A stretch of 64,000 nucleotides of DNA from Craterostigma plantagineum (GCA_027422505.1 JAPQWV010000756.1:1-64000), one strand, 5' to 3'; positions 22,351 through 32,730 are shown, counted from the stretch's first letter. The notes: generated by a model from the sequence alone, not told the origin. Program-made: numbers and translations.

Positions 22351-22358
22351 TATAAATA
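22351..22358 (+). promoter_or_regulatory. TATA box for the antisense micro-ORF
   Basis: TATAAATA at 22351-22358, 79 bases ahead of the ATG at 22437. The other copy has TATAAATA at 62643-62650, 86 bases before its ATG. Conservation of box and spacing in two copies supports a real plus-strand promoter antisense to the retroelement. Confidence 0.6.
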
Positions 22359-22436
22359 GATATGCCTCAAACCATATCTAAGTATCAAAATTCTAGAACT
22401 TACTCATCCCATATTTTCTCGTTTTCGCACAAAGAG

Positions 22437-22610
22437 ATGAATTGGCATAAGCGGGAAGAAGAGAAGAAGCTCAAGGAACAGGCAGAGTTAAGACGTGACT
22501 TTTAGCATAACTTGAATATGCTGGTTCTTGAGATTTTCCTTCTTTTGAGCTTATTCGCTGTTTTACTTGCCATTCTGCTTTGGGTCTTAATAGGGCATAC
22601 GAGTTTTTGA
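22437..22610 (+). pseudogene. 57-codon small membrane protein ORF, antisense in SIRE-like element, with internal TAG
   Basis: ATG at 22437, terminal TGA at 22608-22610. It reads MNW, a highly charged E/K segment, RRDF, then a TAG at codon 23 (22503-22505), then HNLNMLVLEIFLLLSLFAVL and LLWVLIG to TSF. A hydrophobic segment spans residues 31-52. The copy at 62736-62909 has the same length and about 30 of 57 identical residues without a gap, with Glu where this copy has the stop. The terminal residues MNW and SF are both kept. An N-terminal charged region followed by one membrane span suggests a small type II or tail-anchored protein. I recognise no known family. Confidence 0.65.
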
Positions 22611-22989
22611 GAGTTATCTGCTTATTATGAATGTTTTATGTGTTTGAGAGAGTTGTTGTACTAAAATTTCCCCCTAAATGAAGAAATTTCTTGAATAAGT
22701 ATTTGTTGAAAAACTCCCCCTAGATACAATGCCTATCGAGTATCTTAAACATTGAATGATTGAACTTACTCCCCCTCGATGCATGGATATTGCATTTCTC
22801 CCCCTCGATGTATTGCCATCACCATTGGAGCTACATCGACTTATTGAAAACAGGAAAATTTATTAAAAAAAGAGAAGAAAAAAATAAAGTCCTAATTTAC
22901 CAATTAACATAATAAGCACGCACAGAATAAGAGAGAAGTAAAACATAGCTTATAGATAAATAGTGAACTGTAGGAAGGCATAATCGAAA
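22611..22989 (-). other. polypurine-rich spacer between micro-ORF and RNase H
   Basis: Plus-strand words CTCCCCCT occur at about 22715, 22769 and 22799, which on the element strand are AGGGGGAG polypurine tracts like the one used at 40737. The segment ATGCCTATCGAGTATCTTAA near 22728 matches ATGCCTATCGAGAGTCTTAA near 63082. No ORF. Multiple polypurine tracts could serve as extra plus-strand primer sites, as known for some retroelements; here that is inference. Confidence 0.6.
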
Positions 22990-24396
22990 TTAAAAATTGA
23001 GGTTCAACATTCCCAACTTTGCAACTATGAATTGGAAGCGTTTTTCATCCAATGCTTTTGTAAGCAAATCGGCTAGTTGAATCTCTGTATTGACAAAGTA
23101 CATTTCTATTATGCCTCTTTCTACGTGGTCCTTTATGAAGTGATAGCGAAGATCTATGTGCTTAGTGCGTGAGTGATGAACAGGGTTACATGTAATTGCG
23201 ATAGCACTCTTGGAATCACAGTAAATAGGAATTCTATTTAGATCAAACCCGTAGTCCCGTAGTTGAGTTCTGATCCACAAAATTTGTGAGCAGCAACTTG
23301 CTGCAGCAACGTATTCTGCTTCCGCCGTGGAAGTTGACACACAATTTTGTTTCTTCGAGGCCCAACATACAAGCTTGTCGCCTAGGAATTGGATGTGTCC
23401 AGAAGTGCTTTTTCTGTCTAGTCTGCAACCTGCAAAGTCTGCGTCAGAATACCCTATTAGTTTCATATTTGAGTTCTTAGGATACCACAGTCCAAGGTCT
23501 GGTGTTCCTTTCAGATACTTCAAGATTCTTTTGACAGCATGAAGATGCGACTCCTTGGGGTTAGCTTGAAATCGAGCACAGAGGCATGTAGAGAATAAGA
23601 TATCTGGTCGACTGGCAGTGAGGTAGAGCAGTGATCCAATGATCCCTCTGTAATGAGTAACATCTATAGGTTCACCTAAGTGATCCGCATCTAGTGAACA
23701 TGAGGTGGACATAGGTGTGCTCGATGCTTTGCTCTTGTCGATCCCATATTTTCTGAGAATATCGTAAATGTACTTTGATTGATTGATAAAAATCCCATCC
23801 TGAAGTTGTTTGATTTGTAATCCGAGGAAGAATGACATTTCTCCCATCATACTCATTTCAAATTGTGATTGCATTAGAATGCTAAATTCTTCACGAAGTT
23901 TAGGATTAGTAGAGCCAAAAATGATATCATCCACGTAGATTTGCACAAGCATGATATCAGAACCATCTTTCTTTACGAACAACGTAGTGTCAATTTTCCC
24001 TTTAGTGAAACCTGAAGAGATAAGAAAGTCGGATAGCACCTCATACCAGGCCCTTGGAGCTTGTTTAAGTCCGTACAGTGATTTGTCGAGTTTGTAAACA
24101 AAGTCGGGATGATCAGCATTGAGAAATCCGTCTGGCTGTGACACATATACTTCTTCTTTCAGAATTCCGTTCAAGAAGGCTGTTTTTACGTCCATTTGAT
24201 AGACAGTGAAGTCTTTGTGTGCTGCGTATGCAAGGAATAACCTAATAGCTTCGATTCTGGCTACAGGGGCAAACGTTTCATCGTAATCAATTCCTTCCTG
24301 TTGATTATATCCGTTAGCAACGAGCCTGGCTTTGTTTCGAACTACAACACCATCTTCATCCTTTTTGTTTTTAAATACCCACTTTGTTCTGATCAC
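22990..24396 (-). CDS. SIRE-like copia reverse transcriptase-RNase H
   Basis: 468 codons open without breaks. [39 protein letters not shown], catalytic [11 protein letters not shown] near residue 67, [12 protein letters not shown] near 108, and [12 protein letters not shown] with the catalytic aspartates near 153. RNase H: SDADFAG near residue 321, [13 protein letters not shown] near 361, DSKSAIAI near 393 and [16 protein letters not shown] near 407. These are all the expected catalytic residues. The frame starts without its own initiator: it is the C-terminal part of a polyprotein, with a frameshift at about 24410-24440 separating it from the linker (ERL...YGT instead of ERSQVW). It copies element RNA into DNA and removes the RNA strand. 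Confidence 0.92.
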   Translation of the reverse strand: MIRTKWVFKNKKDEDGVVVRNKARLVANGYNQQEGIDYDETFAPVARIEAIRLFLAYAAHKDFTVYQMDVKTAFLNGILKEEVYVSQPDGFLNADHPDFVYKLDKSLYGLKQAPRAWYEVLSDFLISSGFTKGKIDTTLFVKKDGSDIMLVQIYVDDIIFGSTNPKLREEFSILMQSQFEMSMMGEMSFFLGLQIKQLQDGIFINQSKYIYDILRKYGIDKSKASSTPMSTSCSLDADHLGEPIDVTHYRGIIGSLLYLTASRPDILFSTCLCARFQANPKESHLHAVKRILKYLKGTPDLGLWYPKNSNMKLIGYSDADFAGCRLDRKSTSGHIQFLGDKLVCWASKKQNCVSTSTAEAEYVAAASCCSQILWIRTQLRDYGFDLNRIPIYCDSKSAIAITCNPVHHSRTKHIDLRYHFIKDHVERGIIEMYFVNTEIQLADLLTKALDEKRFQFIVAKLGMLNLNF

Positions 24397-24439
24397 AGTC
24401 TTCCCTTTTGGACGAGGAACTAAGTTCCATACTTGAGAC

Positions 24440-24907
24440 GTTCGAATTGATTAATCTCCTCTTGCATAGCCACTATCCAGTTGGGATCCCGTAGTGCATC
24501 AACTACTCGTTTAGGTTCGGTTTGGCTCAAGAAACTGGTGAAATTACATTCATTTGAATGTGATCTTCTAGTCGTTACTTCTGTATTGGGATCTCCTATT
24601 ATTTGATATGTAGGATGGTGTCGGACCCATTTCTTTTCGTGGGTAATGTTGTTTCATCTATTTGGGATTCCTCACTTAGTGGATAGTCGATTGCAGACGC
24701 GGTAGTGTTGCCTGCTGAAGTTGAAGAGGAGGCATTTGTCTGCGTTGTTGTCAAGGTTGTTGGGATCGAGGCTTCTGCATTGGAGGGAGGAATTGTCTGG
24801 CTAGGAATAGGTTCTGAATCATGAGTTGACGAACCAGGGCTGGATTCAGTATTTGGAGAGGAATCGGTGGATGGTCTTGTCTGATTTTGAGAGATATATA
24901 TGTTCAA
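24440..24907 (-). pseudogene. copia integrase-RT linker
   Basis: A low-complexity segment rich in S, T, P and N (24907-24599) and then the RT entry block FLSQTEPKRVVDALRDPNWI and [10 protein letters not shown] (24560-24440). In copia polyproteins this linker separates integrase from RT and varies fast. It overlaps the end of the integrase frame (24846) in a different frame, so a frameshift joins the two. A second frameshift lies near 24430. Confidence 0.65.
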
Positions 24908-26414
24908 AAAGTAGATCCAGATCCAGTTCCTCTTGAGTTCGGTGAGTGAAGCACGTGGGGTTGCTTTGTCTAGAATTGTCAGTTGCTTGCTCTGGCTTCA
25001 AACCTCCTTTGTCTGATCCCGGTTCTGAAGAGTTCCGTTCAGAGGCATCTGTCGAACACTCTCCTTCTTCTGTATGAGAGTGAATAAGGTGTGATGTTCT
25101 AGATACTCGTCCCAAACTGCTAAGTCCAGTAGAAAGTTCGAGTCCCTCATCAAAGGTGACATTTATACTTTCAATGATCATCCTTCTGTCTCTGAGAAAT
25201 ATCCTGTACGCCTTAGATTGTGCAGAGTAGCCTACGAAGATTCCTTCAGTTGCTTTTGGATCAAGCTTGGACTTGTCTTCGCGGTCGTTGGCGACGAAGC
25301 ACTTGCATCCAAAAATTCGAAAATGGGCAATGTTGTACAGTCTTCCATTTATAAGTTCATAGGGCGTCTTACCAAATCTTATATGAATGTTTGTGCGATT
25401 CTGTGTATAGCAAGCAGTATTCATTGCTTCAGCCCAAAGGAAATGAGGTAGTGATGATTGGATGATCATTGTTCGGGCAGCCTCTACGAGCGTTCGATTT
25501 CGCCTTTCAACAACCCCATTTTGTTGAGGTGTGTAGATAGCAGAAAAATGTTGAGTAATCCCTATGGATTCGTAGAAGTCACTGAGCTGTTGATTCTTGA
25601 ATTCTGTTCCATTGTCTGATCTAACTATTTTAAAACTGCTCTGGAGTAGGTTCTGTTTTGTTCTGATTAGATTTGGAATATGTTCGACTGTCTCTGATTT
25701 AGTTCGTAAGAAGCGTACCCAAGTATATCGGGAAAAGTCGTCGACGATAACTAGCATATACCGCTTTCCACTTATGCTTTCAGTTCGCATTGGGCCACAC
25801 AGATCCATGTGTAAAAGCTCTAGAGGATGTTGAGTGGATGCTGTGTGTTTTGTAGGATGTGAGGCTTTCTTCATTTTACCATTCTCACAAGCAGAGCACA
25901 TATGCTCCTTTTGGTACTTCAGTGGTGGTAGTCCAATAGCCAATTTGTTGGTTGACAGCTTGTTGAGGGTCTTGAAGTTAAAATGAGATAACCGTTGGTG
26001 CCATAAGTCATTTTGAGTTGAAGTTGCTTTGGAGATTAGGCAGATATCAGTCTTTCGTTTGATAGTTCTAATATCAATGGTGTAAAGATTTGTCTTGCGA
26101 GTTCCAGTGAGAAGTTCTTCACCATTGGCTTTGAGAATTTTGCAAGTTTTCTTTAGAAACACAACTTGGAGTCCAAAATCACTGAACTGTCCTATTGATA
26201 AGAGGTTGTGTGTCAGTCCTTCAACATACGAGACTTGTTTAATTGTGAGTCGATTGCATATGAGATCGCCATAACCAAGGATTCTGGCTCCATTGCTATT
26301 ACCAAAGCGTACCAGTCCTCCTGGTCTATCAACGTAGTTGCTCACAGTTCCTTTGTCCCAGTCATGTGTGTGGAGCAACCAGAATCTAAGCACCACACAT
26401 GAAGGGCCTGCCAA
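24846..26414 (-). CDS. SIRE-like copia protease end and integrase
   Basis: 522 open codons. Residues 1-60 include the protease C-terminal half (GDLICNRLTIKQVSYVEGL, HNLLSIGQFSDFG). Integrase zinc domain: WHQRLSHFNFKTLNKL near residue 136 and CSACENGKMKK near 171. Core: LLHMDLCGPM near 196, VRSDNGTEF near 262, PQQNGVVERRNRTL near 297, giving the D-D-35-E triad. Then NIAHFRIFGCKCFV and KATEGIFVGYSAQSKAYRIF, the normal copia post-core block. The GKR stretch at about 210 is intact. After residue 450 the protein becomes a low-complexity linker. Integrase inserts the cDNA into host DNA. The catalytic Asp of protease lies upstream in another frame. Confidence 0.9.
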   Translation of the reverse strand: MAGPSCVVLRFWLLHTHDWDKGTVSNYVDRPGGLVRFGNSNGARILGYGDLICNRLTIKQVSYVEGLTHNLLSIGQFSDFGLQVVFLKKTCKILKANGEELLTGTRKTNLYTIDIRTIKRKTDICLISKATSTQNDLWHQRLSHFNFKTLNKLSTNKLAIGLPPLKYQKEHMCSACENGKMKKASHPTKHTASTQHPLELLHMDLCGPMRTESISGKRYMLVIVDDFSRYTWVRFLRTKSETVEHIPNLIRTKQNLLQSSFKIVRSDNGTEFKNQQLSDFYESIGITQHFSAIYTPQQNGVVERRNRTLVEAARTMIIQSSLPHFLWAEAMNTACYTQNRTNIHIRFGKTPYELINGRLYNIAHFRIFGCKCFVANDREDKSKLDPKATEGIFVGYSAQSKAYRIFLRDRRMIIESINVTFDEGLELSTGLSSLGRVSRTSHLIHSHTEEGECSTDASERNSSEPGSDKGGLKPEQATDNSRQSNPTCFTHRTQEELDLDLLFEHIYLSKSDKTIHRFLSKY

Positions 26415-27268
26415 ATAAAACTAGAGGATTTTAGGTACCCAGTGAAGTATGGGTCCACCTCTATTATGTTTATTAGTCCGTTTAGATTCCCTAGATTTTC
26501 CTTTGTTGGTGGATGACACAGAGTCACTAATTATTTCTAGGGTTGGGATTTGTGTTCCTGCAGTCTGAAGCTTTGGAACCCATTTGTGAACAGGTTCTTT
26601 GATAGCTTTTGGTTTTGATTCGTGTCTTGACTTTGTATTTTTGTTTTTAGGAATTGTTTTGTGAGTTTGCTTGGTGACATGATCATGCACGGAAAACTTT
26701 GTTTTTGATTTAGAGGACAATTTTTTCGATACATGATGAAATAAAGAAGGTACCAAAGTTTTGGGAGGAAAATACTCAATGACAAAAGGTGTATTGAGAT
26801 CACTATTCTCCTTCAAGATATCTTCCTTTTTAACCCATACTTGCCCCTTCAACGGCTCTTTTGTGGTCCTGAAAATTTCAATGTATTAGTGCAGGAAATT
26901 TTGTCATGCGAAACTAAGGTGTATGAAATTGTGTGTAATCTCAATTTTTCTTTAAGTAAAGATATTTCCTGAAGAAATTTCTGCCTTTCTTCAATAAATG
27001 ACCTTCTCTCGCTTTCGATAGTGGAGTGAAGATCACTGATTTTCTTTATGCAATCAGGCATATATCCTGTTGCATATGTAACCATCGGTGCCGTACTTTC
27101 CGAAACACCTGAGGTTTCTCCTTCATTTGGACGTGGAATATCTGACTCAAATTCTGTTATTGCTGGACAACTTCTTTCTTTATAACTATCATTTAATTCT
27201 GTGTGAGCGCTTGTGGAGCGTGAGTCGAGGTCAGAGTGGGAAGCGGGGATAGTATCTCGGCAAGCCAC
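26342..27268 (-). pseudogene. copia gag C-terminus, linker and protease active site
   Basis: The piece 27268-26849 is a coiled coil (ERRSFIEERQKFLQEISLLK); 26852-26421 is a basic K/S/T-rich linker with two WVPK-type repeats (HKWVPKLQ, LHWVPKIL), a SIRE-lineage mark; 26527-26342 ends with the protease active site WCLDSGCSTHMTG. The catalytic aspartate (DSG) is intact. Frames change near 26850 and 26420. The gag UBN2-like domain and zinc knuckle expected upstream are missing: beyond 27280 the sequence is unrelated. So the element is 5'-truncated. Confidence 0.75.
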
Positions 27269-27280
27269 GTCGGATCAAGA

Positions 27281-27500
27281 TCTCTTGTTTTATCTTCTGC
27301 GCATGTATTGCGTTTGTAAAATTGTCTTGTACTCCCGAGGGGATTTAAGAACATCGTCTTCATTCTTGTTTTGAGCAGGAATGGTTGTGTATTTAGTTTT
27401 AATAATAATACATATAATTTTTAAATTTTTTTATTTTTTTAATAAAAAGCTTGAGGCGAGAAAAATGAGCCGAGTGGCTCATTTAGAGCCCTATGACTAT
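27281..27500. other. AT-rich junction between copia truncation and MITE
   Basis: No gene seen. Contains an A/T-rich low-complexity stretch (27400-27445). It ends at the target duplication GTTGAACG (27501-27508) of the MITE. Confidence 0.5.
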
Positions 27501-27508
27501 GTTGAACG

Positions 27509-28209
27509 TAGGGGTGTTCAAATTAACCGAAAAACCTAAAAAACCGGCCGAACCGTAAAGAACCGAACCGAAAAGATCAGAATCGAAAAACCGAACCTAA
27601 TTGTAAAAAACCGAACAGAACCAAATTAAAATGGTTCAGATATCGGATTAAGCATACGTAAAATCGAAAAAATCGAAACACCGAACTGAATTATCATACT
27701 ACATTAAAAATAGAAAAGTATCAAAAATCATTTGTTTTTCTCCCATAACGTAAACAACACAGTAAATATAATTTCATCGGTATACTGTGTTCCATTTTTA
27801 GGTAAATGTTTTCACAACCAATTAAATACTATTTTTCTCCCAAATAATTTATAGTATCTTCAGATGAATGTTTTTATATTTTGATTAGATTTTGTTCGAT
27901 TTTCATGTCGTTTCTTTTTTTTTCGAACCTTTGAATTATTTTGCTACATGTCGCGTTCCATGAATCTTCTTTGTGTTTTAATAACCATAAATTGTTTTAT
28001 GTATTTTCAGCTCATAATATTTTTTTGTTGATATTAAATTCCTTAACGAAACACCGAACTGAATTATAAAAAATCGAATCGAATTATAGAAATCGAACTA
28101 ATTAAAATGGTTCAGATATCGAATTAAGCATACGTAAAATCGAAAATCGAAAAACCGATCGAAATTTGAAAAAATCGAACCGAACCGACCGACGAACACT
28201 CCACCCCTC
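27509..28209. mobile_element. hAT-like MITE, 701 bp, upstream of the VAR3 homologue
   Basis: Left end TAGGGGTGTTCAAATTAACC (27509 on); reverse complement of the right end is GAGGGGTGGAGTGTTCGTCG. Both share the A/GGGGTG..TGTTC core. Flanks GTTGAACG (27501-27508) and GTTGAGCG (28210-28217) are an 8-bp duplication with one mismatch. Both arms are rich in AACCGAACCGAA-type words that pair with each other. No transposase. Confidence 0.82.
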
Positions 28210-28257
28210 GTTGAGCGTATTGTGAATTGTATGTCTATACCCCCAATTAAATCATTC

Positions 28258-28499
28258 TTTTTTTTTTTTTTTTTCCCGGAAACGATAGCTTTTATAATAA
28301 CAAAGATACAGGGCTAAATAGCCCAAGGAGTCTCACCGGTACATCGAAAACCGGGAGAACAAAGGCTCACAAGGAGCACAACACAACCCACAACGGGGTA
28401 CAAGCACTGACAAAAAAGGTCCACAAGGGACAAAAGACCAACAGAAAACTAAACCCATTATCTACGACCAAGAACTAAAGAACCTATAACAGAAAAGCT
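28258..28499 (-). mobile_element. LINE 3' tail, 242 bp, with 16-bp target duplication
   Basis: CCCAATTAAATCATTC occurs at 28242-28257 and again at 28500-28515, a perfect 16-bp target duplication. The insert begins with about 17 T on the plus strand, i.e. a poly(A) tail on the minus strand, preceded by a 3'-UTR-like sequence (minus strand: GGGCTATTTAGCCCTGTATC, then TTTGTTATTATAAAAGC). This is the hallmark of L1-type target-primed insertion with severe 5' truncation. It could be a SINE, but I see no Pol III A or B box. It ends 71 bases before the ATG of the VAR3 homologue. Confidence 0.9.
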
Positions 28500-28518
28500 C
28501 CCAATTAAATCATTCAAC

Positions 28519-28535
28519 TCTCTTTATATTTAGCA
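28519..28535 (+). promoter_or_regulatory. probable TATA element of the VAR3 homologue
   Basis: CTCTTTATATTTAGCAC lies about 60 bases upstream of the ATG at 28586 and directly after the LINE target duplication. It is the only TATA-like word between insertion and start codon. If it is the core promoter, the LINE tail and MITE now sit where proximal regulatory sequence used to be. Confidence 0.45.
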
Positions 28536-28585
28536 CACAGTCCACACGCTCGAAAAGCCCCAACTCTTCGATTCTCTCCACCACC

Positions 28586-31391
28586 ATGCGCGGCGGCGGC
28601 ACCACCAGGCTTGTGACCCTTCTCACCACCCCATACTTACCTCTCCGGCCATCCCTATGTCACCTCCGGCGCCGTATCGCCACCGGCGCCGCCCTCAACC
28701 TCATCGCCCTCCCCTTATCTAAACCCAAACTACACCGTAAAACGCCCAATCTCATCGTCGCCGCAGCGTCTTTCCACTCGCAGGCGAATAATATCAGCAA
28801 CACTTCTTATAACGCGCCTGTCAATTCCCATCCGTGGCCAGAATGGACTCATTTTCTGAACCTAATGTCCAATAACAGTGATGGGCTTGGTTCCTCTGCT
28901 TCGCTGGACCAAAATAGCTTTAGCATACCTCCTATGGATGCTTTTGTGGGGTACGAGGTTTTGCCTGATGACTTCGTACGGGCTTCGGCCATGTGCTTGG
29001 CGTTCGCAAGGGCCAGGCCGGAGCTTCTAGGGTGAGTACTTCTGAATAGCAGTTAATTGAAAAGCGTTCTTCATTGATAATTCTTTCAAATATGTTTAGT
29101 ATCACGCAAGTCGAAGTGTTGAGGCCGTTGATCTTTAATCAAAGACAAAATTGAATTTTTGTCTTCGTATGTTTACGCCTTCCTTCAGAGATTTTTGTTG
29201 CTTATGTTGATGAAAGCTAACACATGTTAAGATAGTTGCTGATTTTGATTTGGTGATTTAATCAGATTGCTATCAACGAGAGATATCGAAGCTGTTGTAT
29301 CCAATGGAACTCCATTTCTGTTCAAAAGTGCAATCGACTCAGCAAGAAGAATGAGAGCATTTCTGGGAAGTGATGGGAGTAATGTATGCATCATGTTGCC
29401 TGTTTCCTTTCATATTATATTATCAACTAGATTTCTGAACTGAGTTAAGGAGTACTCTTGACTTGCAACTTACAACTTCTCTTTGTCTGCTGTGGACACA
29501 ACTTTTCCTTTATAGGTGTTGGAAAGTAAGAAAGCAAGTATGATTGATCTTATGAAGTACATACTGAGCTATGCAAGCAATCCAACTGTTTCGTATGAAA
29601 GAAAAGGATTATTTAGTAGGGAAGTGGTCGATTCATCTGTTAGGAATCTCCTGCATGAGCTGAGCGTTGTTGGCACTAGAGCTCCTCCAAGAGGTCATAC
29701 ATCTTCGTCAGACAATCAATTCTCTGGCAAATATGGACAAACACTAAAGCCTTTTGGACCGAATATTGAAATGAAGAGAGGTGACTGGATATGCCCAAAG
29801 TATGTCTTTACTTCTCCAGTCTCCACATTATGGTACTCTATAGATATGTGTCAAGGCACTTCTTCACGAGTTTTTCATCCAATTATATGATGTACAGATG
29901 CAATTTTATGAACTTTGCAAGAAACACAAAGTGCCTTGAATGCGAAGAATTCAGACCGAAGAGACAACTTATTGGCGGGGAATGGGAATGCCCTCAGTAA
30001 GTGTTACCTCAATTGTATATAAAGGATTCGCAGCTGATGAGCTTATATAAATATCTCAAATCTTTGGGTCAGGCATTAGCTATTAATTTTTTTTTTTTTT
30101 TTTTTTTTTGATATGCAGATGCAATTTCTATAATTATGGGCGGAATGTAGCTTGTTTAAGATGTGACTGCAATAGGCCTGGAGCACCATTATTTAGCACA
30201 GGAAACTCTCTCTCCAGTTCGGGTTACAATGGAGATTATTCTTCTGAAAGTAGGTTGGCTGAGAAAAAGCAATGGTTCGATACTATTGGCCGAATAAATA
30301 CTGCAAATGATGTAAGTGGCCGTGCTGATTCTGATGATCAGAAGAAAATATTAGCTGATTCTCAGCAGCCAAATCTTACAGCAGATACACTCAACCCAAG
30401 CAAGTCTGAATCAAGTGAGGATTTTCAGTTTCCGAAAGAAATCACATCCAAGAATAAAGACGGGGAAAAAGCTCCAAAGTCTGAGAACTGGTTCAAGAAG
30501 ATATCAGAATTACATAAGGTTAAGGACCTTCAAGATATGGGTTCTGATGAAGATTTTTCTGAGATTATGCCAACGAACAAAGAAGAGAACAGCAAAAGGA
30601 GAGGCGGGTCATTTACTTCCTCGAAGTACAACAGAGAGGTGAACGCTGGTCAGGGCAGTAACTCTAATTCCGTACCTTTTGTTCCTTTTCCACCTGGCTA
30701 CTTTGCTCGAAAGGAGGTAGAGGTGCCCAGTAATTCTCCACAAGGTTCTTCATCTGACACATCTTCAGATAAATCAGCTGCGAAGACCGAGAATTCTGAT
30801 GATTCAAGAAGCAGAATGGCTAGTCCGAGTCAGAATTATACATCAAGCAATAAAAATAAGGCAATGGGTTCGTTAAGTTCGAGATATAGTAACAACGGTG
30901 CTGATGCAACCACAGCAAACAACCAACCAAAGAGCTCAACTAGTTCTTACAACATAAACACTAATTCAACTGCTGCAGACTATGGCTCAGATCCTCGTAG
31001 CAATAACATTCCCTCAAATGCTGGTTATGCAGAACCAGAAAATGTCTATTTGGACAAGAACATGACGTCACAGCCTCGTTGGTCAGGAACGAGCATGGAG
31101 GGTTCGCTAGTTAAAGAACCTGATCCTCTAGATATGTCAGAAGAGGCAAAAGCTGAAAGATGGTTCAAACGCGTAGCTCAGATTAAGGATATTTCTGAGC
31201 TGAGTCAAATCCCAGATGAAGATTTCCCGTCGATTATGCCCATGAGGAAAGGCGTGAACAGGTTCGTCGTGAGCAAGAGGAAAACCCCACTTGAAAGGAG
31301 GTTGACGTCCCAACAATATAGGAGGAATCTTCCCATTGTGAGTAATAATAATCCCATCAAGAAAGATAGTGAGGATAATAGTAGTAGCTAG
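28586..31391 (+). CDS. VAR3: VAR3-like chloroplast RanBP2-type zinc-finger protein, five exons
   Basis: Exons 28586-29031, 29266-29383, 29516-29799, 29898-29996 and 30119-31391; all introns are GT-AG and the joined frame is 739 codons plus stop. The N-terminus is R/S/L/T-rich without acidic residues, like a chloroplast transit peptide. Two RanBP2-type fingers: C281, C284, C295, C298, and C314, C317, C328, C331, each with the W-x-C and N residues. Two repeats follow: ENWFKKISELHKVKDLQDMG (W at 440) and AERWFKRVAQIKDISELSQI (W at 664), each ending in a DEDF..IMP box. This architecture and length match Arabidopsis VAR3 (At5g17790, about 758 residues), needed for chloroplast and palisade development. 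A serine/asparagine-rich linker lies between the repeats. It is the only intact host gene in the window. Confidence 0.93.
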
Positions 31392-31668
31392 AGAATAGAG
31401 ACATGAACCTTTGTAACATCTATCCTTGTATGATGAGGGCTTTCAATATTCTTGAGGCTATGACATAAACGAAGTTTGATTTCTACGTAGCAGCCTATTA
31501 AGCTGCGTGCCATTTGTGTTTTTATTGCATCATCTGATAAGTTAGTTGTGTTGTAAGAGGTCCATTCTATGCTGGAATTAGACTGTTGCTCTTTCTCGTT
31601 AACTTTTATCTCACTATATTCCATGTTAGACATCAACATTCTTTATTGTCCCATGTTAATGTTATCAG
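31392..31668 (+). other. 3' flank of the VAR3 homologue
   Basis: Probable 3' UTR and downstream sequence. No clear canonical AATAAA signal was seen right after the stop; several A/T-rich words could serve. Ends at the target duplication ATCAG (31664-31668) of the solo LTR. Confidence 0.5.
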
Positions 31669-31949
31669 TATTATGAAATATGGAGTTATTATGGACTATT
31701 GGAGAGGATGTTATGGAATGGTTAAATAAGTTTGGAATAGATGAGATTATAAATTAGGTGTGATTATTTTATGAGAATGTAATATTTTATTTTGTGGTTG
31801 TAATTTGAGAAATTTGCCTATAAATAGGCACCTTGAGTTGTATTGTAAAAACACACCAAGTATTGAAATTATCATACTTCTTCTCTCTAAATATTTCTCT
31901 CTATAATTATATTCATATAAATATTAATCACAATAATATTTTTATAACA
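31669..31949 (+). repeat. solo LTR, 281 bp, with 5-bp target duplication
   Basis: It starts TATTATG and ends ATAACA, with ATCAG flanking on both sides (31664-31668 and 31950-31954). The end ATAACA pairs with an expected start TGTTAT; the observed TATTAT differs by one G-to-A change, typical of cytosine methylation decay. A TATA box TATAAATA lies at 31819-31826 and downstream sequence resembles a U3/R/U5 order. No primer site or polypurine tract adjoins, so it is a solo LTR, formed by recombination between two LTRs. Confidence 0.72.
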
Positions 31950-31954
31950 ATCAG

Positions 31955-32730
31955 ATATATTTTTGGAAGGGGCGACGATGATATTTTAAGCCTGTATGCG
32001 GTATGGGCAATTTTGGTTCCTTGTTTTAATTTTCAATGTAAATGGAGAATGCTCTGGCGGAAATAGTGGAAGCCACGGCGGATCTTATAATACATAAAAA
32101 TTTTCTATATCTTGATTTCCACTATTTCAAGATTACTACACACGTGAAAAGCCAAAATGACAATCAAATCCAATAAAATGACAACCACAAAAATTCAAAT
32201 ACAAATCAATTGTGTAATCTCATGCTCTTCTTCAACCCCGGTTCCCGATAGTCGGAACTTCTATTGTATAAACAAAAAAACGAAAGAAAAGAGAAACTTA
32301 ACGGAGAGAGGGTCTTCGGAGGGAGGTTCACCGGCGGGGACGATGGGCACCGGATGGTCGCAAGGTGGGAAGTCGGTGGGGTTTTATTAATTTAACATTT
32401 ACCTCAATTGTATTAGAAATTGGTCAACCCAAGTATTTTTTTTTTTTTTAGAAAGCCCACACCTTTAAAAAGCCCAAAACAAACCTAAGAATACTAAAAA
32501 CCTAAAACCACCATTTTCAAGCCATGGCCAACATGCCCCATGGTCATGGTGGCCGACATAGCGCTGCCACGAGATCCGCCACAAGGCTCTCATCACCATA
32601 ATGTCTTTCTCATTTTATGCAATAATAATGTTTTATTCAGCATATACATTACATCATATACATACAGAACATATGGCAAACATACATTACATTTATACAT
32701 ATACATTGACATGTAGTTAATTAGGCTAGG
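31955..32730. other. spacer between solo LTR and protease pseudogene
   Basis: No gene recognised. Short ORFs exist (for example 31833-32066 and 32157-32390) but have no recognisable domain or codon pattern. A T-run lies at about 32438-32450. Confidence 0.5.

Larger units (their letters stand above)
17928..27280 (-). mobile_element. SIRE-like copia element with extra 3' ORF and antisense micro-ORF; both ends missing
   Basis: On the minus strand: linker/protease (27268-26300), integrase (26200-24900), RT-RNase H (24396-22990), a spacer of about 2.2 kb with CTCCCCCT motifs (polypurine on the element strand), an antisense 57-codon ORF (22437-22610) and a TTTGCGAA-rich block, then a long extra ORF (20795-17930). 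The 5' LTR, primer site and gag are missing beyond about 27.28 kb; the 3' end is cut by the LINE at 17927. Frames are open over long stretches, so it is younger than its neighbours at 1-3.6 kb and 9-16 kb. The same layout recurs from 58046 to the window end. Confidence 0.8.

Noticed and set aside
28258..28274. T-run as a transcription terminator
   Set aside because: It is the poly(A) end of a LINE insertion bounded by a 16-bp duplication.
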